This document shows, piece after piece, positions 58,309-64,000 of a stretch of 64,000 bases of DNA; within the stretch, counting starts at the first letter, position 1; the number at the start of each line of letters is the position of its first letter. Below the pieces are notes generated by a model. That model was not told the DNA's origin. It ran no database searches and saw only the letters and a list, made by a program, of their open reading frames with translations. Source of the DNA: Stenotrophomonas maltophilia. Lineage in GTDB: Bacteria; Pseudomonadota; Gammaproteobacteria; Xanthomonadales; Xanthomonadaceae. Made by a program: the position numbers and the translations under genes. Location: assembly GCA_002363385.1 (NCBI GenBank), contig DEVL01000004.1, positions 7,766 through 71,765 of the forward strand, written 5' to 3'.

Positions 58309-59736
58309 ATGTTCAAGCAACTGTGGGCCACCAAGCATCCGCACGCCGCCCATGAAGACGCCAACGGCCTGAGCCTGCGCCGTACCCTCGGCCCCTGGGG
58401 CCTGACCGCACTGGGCATCGGCGCGGTGATCGGCGGCGGCATCTTCGTGATCACCGGCCAGGCCGCGGCCAACCACGCCGGCCCCGCGATCATGCTGTCG
58501 TTCGTGCTGGCCGCGATCTGCTGCGCGTTCTGCGCGATGGCCTATGCCGAGTTCGCCGCGATGGTCCCAGTCTCCGGCAGTGCCTACACCTATACCTATG
58601 CCACGTTCGGCGAGCTCTCGGCCTGGTTCATCGGCTGGATGCTGGTGCTGGAATACGGCGTGTCCGCCTCGGCCGTGGCGGTCAGCTGGACCGGCTATTT
58701 CCTGAGCCTGCTCAGCCATTTCGATATCCACCTACCGGCGGCGCTGGTCAGTGCGCCACTGGATGGCCAGCTGCGCCCGACCGGCGCCATCGCCAACATT
58801 CCGGCCGCCGTGCTGGTGCTGCTGCTGACCTGGCTGTGCTACGTCGGCATCAGCAAGTCCTCGGCCATGAACATGGCGATGGTGGTGCTCAAGACCGCAC
58901 TGATCCTGCTGGTGATCGTGGTGGGCTGGAAGTATGTGGACCCGGCCAACTGGACCCCGTTCATTCCGGACAACGAAGGCCCGGGCAAGTACGGCTTTGA
59001 TGGCGTACTGCGCGGTGCGGCGATGGTGTTCTTCGCCTATATCGGCTTCGAAGCGGTCTCGGTCGCGGCGCAGGAATCGCACAAGCCGCAGCGCGACATG
59101 CCGATCGGCATGCTGCTCTCGCTGGTGATCTGCACCGTGCTGTACATCGCCATGGCCGCGGTGATGACCGGGCTGGTGCCGTACCAGCTGCTGGGCACGG
59201 ATGAGCCGGTGGTGACCGCGGTAGCGGCGCATCCGCAGCTGGGCTGGTTGCGCGTGGTCGTGGAGATCGGCGCGCTGATCGGGCTGTCCTCGGTCGTGCT
59301 GGTGATGGTGATCGCGCAGCCGCGCATCTTCATGATCATGGGCCGCGACGGCCTGCTGCCGCCGCTGTTCACCAAAATCCATCCCAAGTACCGCACCCCC
59401 CACATCAACACCGTGATCACCGGCATCGGCATCGCGCTGCTGGCGGCGGTGTTCCCGCTCGACGTTCTCGGTGAGCTGACCTCGATGGGCACGCTGATCG
59501 CGTTCGCGGCGGTCTGCGCGGGCGTACTGATCCTGCGCCGCACCCAACCGGACCTGCCGCGTCCGTTCCGGATGCCGATGGCATGGCTGATCTGCAGCCT
59601 GGGCGTGCTCAGCTGCATCGCGCTGCTGACGGCGATGACGGCCCACAACTGGATGCTGATGGGCTTCTGGACGCTGGGCGGTTTCGCGATCTACTTCTGT
59701 TATGGCTACCGCCACAGCCGCTTGCGCGGGAAATAA
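58309..59736 (+). CDS. Amino acid permease, APC family (second of a tandem pair)
   Basis: A 475-residue membrane transporter, paralogous to the preceding gene. Helix 1 reads GIGAVIGGGIFVITGQAAAN, helix 3 EFAAMVPVSGSAYTYTYATF, and later DPANWTPFIPDN and FFAYIGFEAVSVAAQES match the first copy. The short N-terminal extension differs (FKQLWATKHPHAAHE). The pair probably arose by tandem duplication. Substrate is probably a cationic or neutral amino acid, not resolved. Confidence 0.88.
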   Translation: MFKQLWATKHPHAAHEDANGLSLRRTLGPWGLTALGIGAVIGGGIFVITGQAAANHAGPAIMLSFVLAAICCAFCAMAYAEFAAMVPVSGSAYTYTYATFGELSAWFIGWMLVLEYGVSASAVAVSWTGYFLSLLSHFDIHLPAALVSAPLDGQLRPTGAIANIPAAVLVLLLTWLCYVGISKSSAMNMAMVVLKTALILLVIVVGWKYVDPANWTPFIPDNEGPGKYGFDGVLRGAAMVFFAYIGFEAVSVAAQESHKPQRDMPIGMLLSLVICTVLYIAMAAVMTGLVPYQLLGTDEPVVTAVAAHPQLGWLRVVVEIGALIGLSSVVLVMVIAQPRIFMIMGRDGLLPPLFTKIHPKYRTPHINTVITGIGIALLAAVFPLDVLGELTSMGTLIAFAAVCAGVLILRRTQPDLPRPFRMPMAWLICSLGVLSCIALLTAMTAHNWMLMGFWTLGGFAIYFCYGYRHSRLRGK

Positions 59737-60055
59737 GGTCTGCGTCTCAGATCAAGAGCAGAAGACTCGGCTCTGCTGCTGACCTAGGTTTGGCGGGGTG
59801 GTCAGGGTTCGCGGGGGACGCCGTGAATCCATCCCTGGAGGCTTATGTCGCCGCATCCATGCGGCTCATACCCCCGCCAACCCACACCACCCCGTCTCTG
59901 ACAGCGTGCGGGTGACGGTGCCCACGTCAGATGCAACGCCGAATACTCGGCCTTCGACTGCCGGTTCGGCTAAGGACGTACTTGCGGCGCCCCCCGCAAA
60001 CCCCACCCCGTCCGGCCAAGAATAGAAACTGCTTTTAGCAGTTGACCTAGCTAAA
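59737..60055 (+). repeat. 319-base gap with an imperfect inverted repeat family (arms at 59794, 59871, 59985)
   Basis: No gene is seen. The left arm (59794-59824, CGGGGTGGTC..GGG..GCGGGGG) can pair with either of two right arms: 59871-59894 (CCCCCGCCAACCC..ACCACCCCG) or 59985-60010 (CGGCGCCCCCCGCAAACCCC). A smaller CTGCT/AGCAG stem lies at about 60030. Composition and arm structure suggest a mobile or REP-derived intergenic element upstream of mtnB. Possible alternative pairing has not been tested. Confidence 0.5.
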
Positions 60056-60706
60056 ATGACCGGCATGAACACCCCCACCTTCCCGTACGACACCGCGCGC
60101 CTGAGCGAACTGGCCCAGCTGCTGATCGACAACGTCCGCGAGCTGGCCCACGCCGGCTGGACCCCGGCCACCAGCAGCAACTTCTCCCACCGCCTGGATG
60201 ACCGCCACGCCGCGATCACCGTGTCCGGCAAGGACAAGGGCCGGCTGGTGGAGGACGACATCATGGTGGTGGATTTCGACGGCAAGGCCGTCGGTCGCCC
60301 GCTGCGCCCCTCCGCCGAGACGCTGCTGCACACCCAGCTGTACCGCCGGTTCCCGGAGATCGGCTGCGTGCTGCACACGCATTCGCCGGTGCAGACCATC
60401 GCCTCGCGCCTGTATGCGCCGCAGGGCCATATCCGCCTGGAGGGTTATGAGCTGCTCAAGGCCTTCCACGGCAACAGCACCCATGAAATGGCGGTCGATG
60501 TGCCGGTGTTCGCCAACACCCAGGACATGGACGTGCTCTCGGCACAGGTCGATGCCCTGCTCGACACCCAGCCGCTGTGGGGCTATCTGATCGACGGCCA
60601 CGGCCTGTACGCATGGGGCCGCACCATGGCCGAGGCGCGCCGCCACATGGAAGCCTTCGAATTCCTGCTCCACTGTGAGCTGGAACTGCGCAAGCTGCGC
60701 GGCTGA
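60056..60706 (+). CDS. mtnB: Methylthioribulose-1-phosphate dehydratase
   Basis: Dehydrates 5-methylthioribulose-1-phosphate in methionine salvage from methylthioadenosine. The 216-residue class II aldolase-fold protein has the zinc ligands in LHTHSPVQT and DGHGLYAWG, with TSSNFSHRLDD and SGKDKGRL near the N-terminus. ATG 60056 is used; ATG 60065 (MNTPTFPYD) is equally possible, since neither has a strong Shine-Dalgarno. It begins the mtnB-mtnD-mtnC run. Confidence 0.93.
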   Translation: MTGMNTPTFPYDTARLSELAQLLIDNVRELAHAGWTPATSSNFSHRLDDRHAAITVSGKDKGRLVEDDIMVVDFDGKAVGRPLRPSAETLLHTQLYRRFPEIGCVLHTHSPVQTIASRLYAPQGHIRLEGYELLKAFHGNSTHEMAVDVPVFANTQDMDVLSAQVDALLDTQPLWGYLIDGHGLYAWGRTMAEARRHMEAFEFLLHCELELRKLRG

Positions 60707-60823
60707 TCGCGCTCAGATTCCTGAAGAGAATCTGTATTCCGCGCATCGGCATCAGTGCGTCGCCCCCACCCCGGCGCCGCACTGGTACCCTTTCCTTCCC
60801 CTCTTCGCCTCGATGCCGCCGCC

Positions 60824-61387
60824 ATGAGCCGACTCCGCATATTTGATGACACCGCCCCGGATGTCCCGCTGTTCGACAGCCGGGATGGCGAGGCAATCGC
60901 CGCCGAACTCAAGCCGATCGGCGTCACGTTCGAGCGCTGGCAGGCGGCCCATGAAGTCGCGCCGGGTGCCAGCCAGGACGAGGTCTTCGCCGCGTACAAG
61001 GTCGATATCGACCGGCTGGTTGCCACTCACGGCTTCAAGAGCGTGGACGTCGCGTCGATCGCACCGGACAACCCGAACCGCGCCGAGCTGCGCAAGAAGT
61101 TCCTGGACGAGCACTTCCACAAGGAAGACGAGGTCCGCTTCTTCGTCGCCGGCTCGGGGCTGTTCACCCTGCACGTGGATGGCAAGGTCTACGAGATCGA
61201 GTGCGTCAAGAACGACCTGATCGCCGTGCCCGATGGGATCACCCATTGGTTCGACATGGGCGAGGAACCGAGCTTCGTGGCGATCCGCTTCTTCACCGAG
61301 CCGGATGGCTGGGTCGGCCATTTCACCGGCAGCGACATCGCCCAGACCTTCCCGCGTTACCACCCCGCACAGCACCAGGCCGACTGA
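60824..61387 (+). CDS. mtnD: Acireductone dioxygenase
   Basis: Oxidises acireductone to the 2-keto precursor of methionine plus formate (iron form). The 187-residue cupin has the metal motif EHFHKEDEVRFFVAG (HxHxxxxE) and the second His in ITHWFDMG. ATG 60824 lies in the 117-base gap after mtnB; an earlier in-frame start lacks family similarity. The order mtnB-mtnD-mtnC is common in gammaproteobacteria. Confidence 0.95.
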   Translation: MSRLRIFDDTAPDVPLFDSRDGEAIAAELKPIGVTFERWQAAHEVAPGASQDEVFAAYKVDIDRLVATHGFKSVDVASIAPDNPNRAELRKKFLDEHFHKEDEVRFFVAGSGLFTLHVDGKVYEIECVKNDLIAVPDGITHWFDMGEEPSFVAIRFFTEPDGWVGHFTGSDIAQTFPRYHPAQHQAD

Positions 61388-61390
61388 TCC

Positions 61391-62089
61391 ATGCCGCATC
61401 CGACCGTCATCCTCACCGATATCGAGGGCACCACCAGCAGCATTTCGTTCGTCAAGAACGTGCTGTTCCCGTATGCGCGCAAGGCATTGCCGGCGTTCGT
61501 CGCCGCGCATGGCCAGGAGCCGCAGGTGCGTCGCTGGCTGGACGCGGTGGCGGTCGAGATCGGTGGGGCCTGCCAGGACAGCTTGGTCGTGGAGACACTG
61601 CAGGGCTGGATCGACCAGGACCGCAAGCACACCGCGCTCAAGGCGCTGCAGGGCATGATCTGGGACGCCGGCTACCGCAACGGCGACTACAAAGCGCACT
61701 TCTACCCGGAAGTGGCCGCCGTGCTGAAGGGCTGGCATGCCGAGGGCAAGCCGCTGTACGTGTATTCCTCCGGTTCGGTGCCGGCGCAGAAACAGTTCTT
61801 CGGCTTCAGTGAAGCGGGCGACCTGACCGGGCTGGTCTCGGGCTGGTTCGACACCGAAGTCGGCGGCAAGCGCGAGGCGGACAGCTACCGCCACATCGTC
61901 GAGGCCATCGGCGTGCCTGCCGGGCAGATCCTGTTCCTGTCCGACGTGGTGGAAGAGCTGGATGCTGCGCGCGAGGCCGGCCTGCAGACACGTCTGCTGG
62001 ATCGGCTTGAGGATTACCCGTTGCCGCGTAGTGGTGAAGCCACGCACGGCCACGACCGCGTCGAGAATTTCCAGCAGATCACGCTGTAA
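61391..62089 (+). CDS. mtnC: Enolase-phosphatase E1
   Basis: Bifunctional HAD-superfamily enzyme that enolises and dephosphorylates diketo-5-methylthiopentyl-1-phosphate. The 232-residue protein starts TVILTDIEGTTSSISFVK, with the DxEGT nucleophile motif, and continues with YSSGSVPAQKQF and LFLSDVVEELDAA. It begins 4 bases after the mtnD stop. No mtnA or mtnN/P gene is in the window, so the other salvage steps are elsewhere. Confidence 0.96.
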   Translation: MPHPTVILTDIEGTTSSISFVKNVLFPYARKALPAFVAAHGQEPQVRRWLDAVAVEIGGACQDSLVVETLQGWIDQDRKHTALKALQGMIWDAGYRNGDYKAHFYPEVAAVLKGWHAEGKPLYVYSSGSVPAQKQFFGFSEAGDLTGLVSGWFDTEVGGKREADSYRHIVEAIGVPAGQILFLSDVVEELDAAREAGLQTRLLDRLEDYPLPRSGEATHGHDRVENFQQITL

Positions 62090-62221
62090 CCGGGTACATC
62101 CACGCGGCTCCATGGGGCGCCAATCCAATGAACGCATCGCCATGCGCAGAGCGGCTGCCGCCGGGCACGTAGCATGATTCATGCGTGGATGCCTTCCGCG
62201 CGATTGCGGCACCCAGCCTCT

Positions 62222-62674
62222 TCATCCCCAAGCGATGGATAGCTGGTCCGGGCGGTGCAACGGGATGAGGACCGTTGTGCCGCTCGACGAGGTGGCGCGG
62301 ATGAGATCGTCCTCCAGCGCCAGCGCGACGAACGGGTCCGTTCGGCTCAGCACCAGCAGCCAGATCAGCCTATTGGTCGCGGCCTCGCTCGCTGCGATAA
62401 AGCCATCTTCACCTGCGGCGCAGCACTCGCCACAGGTGATGAGCGTGTCTGTCGACAGCGTGATGGCACTCAGTATTGCCAGCCCCTCACAACCATGGGC
62501 GCCCACCTGCCACGCATCCGACGCTGGAATCCATGTCTTCTCCATCACCCCCGGGTGATGCTCGGACGTTTCGAACAGGCAGTAAAATCCATTCGCGAAA
62601 GCAAGTGAATCCCGACGGGGATACGCTTCTTCCTGCCACCTGGTCTGGATGATGCGTTGGTCTGCTGCAAACAC
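62222..62674 (-). CDS. Protein of unknown function, possibly 5' truncated
   Basis: A 150-residue open frame; no family recognised. Readable segments are NGFYCLFETSEHHPGVMEK, LITCGECCAAGEDGFIAAS and FVALALEDDLIRATSSSGTT. Codons are less biased towards G/C at third positions than in neighbours. The first start in frame is GTG 62674 without a good ribosome site; upstream codons (IVEQATH) continue the frame for eleven codons to a TGA, so the gene may have lost its start. It lies between mtnC and the beta-mannosidase gene. Confidence 0.55.
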   Translation of the reverse strand: MFAADQRIIQTRWQEEAYPRRDSLAFANGFYCLFETSEHHPGVMEKTWIPASDAWQVGAHGCEGLAILSAITLSTDTLITCGECCAAGEDGFIAASEAATNRLIWLLVLSRTDPFVALALEDDLIRATSSSGTTVLIPLHRPDQLSIAWG

Positions 62675-62743
62675 GTGCGTGGCCTGTTCAACGATACGTT
62701 GGAGGATAGCTCACGCACCGTACGCGCTGACCAGCTCCCGCCG

Positions 62744-64000
62744 CTACAGGGCGGCGGTTGTATCGACCAACGAGGTGAGCCTCAGCGCCTTCTGCAGCGT
62801 CGCCAGATCGGCATCCGCGCGCAGCCGGATCGTCACCGTCGCGCCCGGCACCAGGTCCAGCGCGTTGTCGTCGAGCGTGGCATCCAGCCCGTCGAACGCG
62901 ATCCACAGCGCACGCACCAGCGTGGTCGAGCGCAGCGTCAACACATAGCCGTCGCCGTCGGCGCGCAATGCGCTGTCGATGGCCGGCCGTGACAGCGCCA
63001 AGGCCTTGGCCGGCACGAAGTACACCACCTGCTGCGACAGCCGTTTCCCCCCATCGAACAGCTCGACCACCGCCACGGTGCGGGTCGGATCGGCCCCCTT
63101 CAACAGGTCGGCATCGGCAAAGCGCCCCACCTCCAGCGCGGACAACGGCGGCAGGGCCACGGTATGCCGCTGCTCGCTGCGCAGCGTGCCATCCAGATCG
63201 ATCACCCGCAGCCGCCATGTCGCCTGCAGACCCTGCTGGCGGTCATTGAGCAGACTCACCCGGGTAGTGGCGTCGTCGCGCAGCGCCGCCACCGCGTGGT
63301 CGGCGAAGAAGCGCCGGGCGTGGAAATGCAGCGCCTTCCAGCGCCCGGCGTAGTCGATGCTCGACCACGACGCCCCCGGCCACACATCGTTGAGCTGCCA
63401 GTACAGCGAGCCCATCGTGTACGGCCGTGAGGCACGGTGATGCAGGGCTGCCAGCTGGATGCCGTCGGCCTGCATCACCTGGCTCAGGTACACGAATGCC
63501 GGGAAGTCGCGAGGCGTGCCGTACTCCTCCTCGATGTACTTGAGCAGGCGCTGGTTGCCCTCGCCCGCCATGAATTTCTGGTGTGCGCGCACCGTCGGGC
63601 TGTCGACCTGCTGCTCGGCGGCGGGAATCATGCCGTCCAGCGTGCGCAGCACCGGCCAGGCCTGCAGCCCGTACTCGGACATGAAACGCGGCGTTTCGCG
63701 CAGGTAGGCGGTCACCGGCAGCGCCGGGTTGCCCCACACCTGCCAGTAGTGCTTGTCACCACGGGTGGAATCGTTGGCCTTCTCGTCCAGATCATTGCTC
63801 GGCGAGCTCGACCAGTACGGCACGCCCAGCCCTTCCTCGGCCACCACCTGGCGCAGATCATTGCCGAACAGGTCCACATAGCCCTGCCAGACCTTGGCGG
63901 CGAAGGCAGGATCGGCAGCGGTCAGGTCGCGACCGTGGCCCCAGTCCTTCCATGCGGTCTCTTCCTCGTTGTTGCCACACCACAGCACCACGCTGGGGTG
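62744..64000 (-). CDS. Glycoside hydrolase family 2 beta-mannosidase-like enzyme, C-terminal part (5' end outside window)
   Basis: The frame is open from the window edge and encodes 418 residues of a longer enzyme. It begins HPSVVLWCGNNEEETAW, where the Glu after WCGNN is the acid/base catalyst of GH2, and continues with FMSEYGLQAWP, containing the catalytic nucleophile Glu in SEYG. Then YWQLNDVWPGASWSSIDY is strongly beta-mannosidase-like; beta-sandwich domains follow to the C-terminus. Substrate probably mannosides of plant or yeast glycans. Its N-terminal half and signal peptide are beyond base 64000. Confidence 0.9.
   Translation of the reverse strand, partial: HPSVVLWCGNNEEETAWKDWGHGRDLTAADPAFAAKVWQGYVDLFGNDLRQVVAEEGLGVPYWSSSPSNDLDEKANDSTRGDKHYWQVWGNPALPVTAYLRETPRFMSEYGLQAWPVLRTLDGMIPAAEQQVDSPTVRAHQKFMAGEGNQRLLKYIEEEYGTPRDFPAFVYLSQVMQADGIQLAALHHRASRPYTMGSLYWQLNDVWPGASWSSIDYAGRWKALHFHARRFFADHAVAALRDDATTRVSLLNDRQQGLQATWRLRVIDLDGTLRSEQRHTVALPPLSALEVGRFADADLLKGADPTRTVAVVELFDGGKRLSQQVVYFVPAKALALSRPAIDSALRADGDGYVLTLRSTTLVRALWIAFDGLDATLDDNALDLVPGATVTIRLRADADLATLQKALRLTSLVDTTAAL

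Noticed and set aside
59737..60055. SAM-responsive riboswitch upstream of mtnB
   Set aside because: No SAM-I or other known riboswitch core could be recognised; only inverted-repeat arms are visible.

Overview
This window is a GC-rich chromosomal segment of a gammaproteobacterium of the family Xanthomonadaceae, most likely Stenotrophomonas. The main reasons are a complete DSF quorum-sensing (rpf) cluster in the Xanthomonas order but without rpfH, and several short palindromes that begin with GTAG, the layout of Stenotrophomonas intergenic REP-type elements. No rRNA, tRNA, CRISPR array or intact insertion sequence was seen.

Layout. 1-5.85 kb: the end of one chemoreceptor, a complete second chemoreceptor (both ending in a WQEF tether) and an overlapping cheR-cheD-cheB block. 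5.9-9.5 kb: an accessory island of lower coding density on the minus strand. It holds three related exported small proteins, a small TonB_C-like lipoprotein and broken pieces of an Rhs/YD-repeat protein, and reads as a decayed polymorphic-toxin/immunity locus. 9.5-15.9 kb: acnB, a VapBC-type toxin-antitoxin pair and acnA. 16-22.2 kb: rpfB and rpfF facing rpfG-rpfC. 22.3-31.6 kb: lysS, prfB (with the programmed +1 frameshift), a membrane LytTR regulator, an acyltransferase, a VIT/VWA protein and a DUF1176 protein. 31.6-40.8 kb: a minus-strand block dapB, carA, a small exported protein, carB, greA, rpfE, recJ. 40.9-43.3 kb: feoA-feoB plus a small Cys-rich membrane protein behind a possible Fur box. 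43.3-50.1 kb: leucine-catabolism genes, a PAS-GGDEF-EAL protein, an SDR, EF-P-like efpL and a lipoprotein. 50.1-56.6 kb: envelope proteins (MliC-like fusion, DUF4105/DUF2388 pair), a putative D-2-hydroxyglutarate dehydrogenase divergent from serA, and a Nudix hydrolase. 56.7-62.1 kb: two tandem amino-acid permeases and the mtnB-mtnD-mtnC methionine-salvage genes. 62.2-64 kb: an unrecognised protein and the C-terminal part of a GH2 beta-mannosidase-like enzyme that runs off the window.

How the genes work together. RpfB/RpfF handle synthesis and turnover of the diffusible fatty-acid signal, RpfC senses it and RpfG (HD-GYP) converts the phosphorelay into c-di-GMP breakdown; key residues are present in all of them. 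The chemotaxis block supplies receptor adaptation. The aconitases, feo genes, carAB, serA and mtn genes are housekeeping metabolism. The least-described part is the decayed Rhs island, where three paralogous signal-peptide proteins sit beside Rhs remnants and are candidate periplasmic immunity proteins of an undescribed family.
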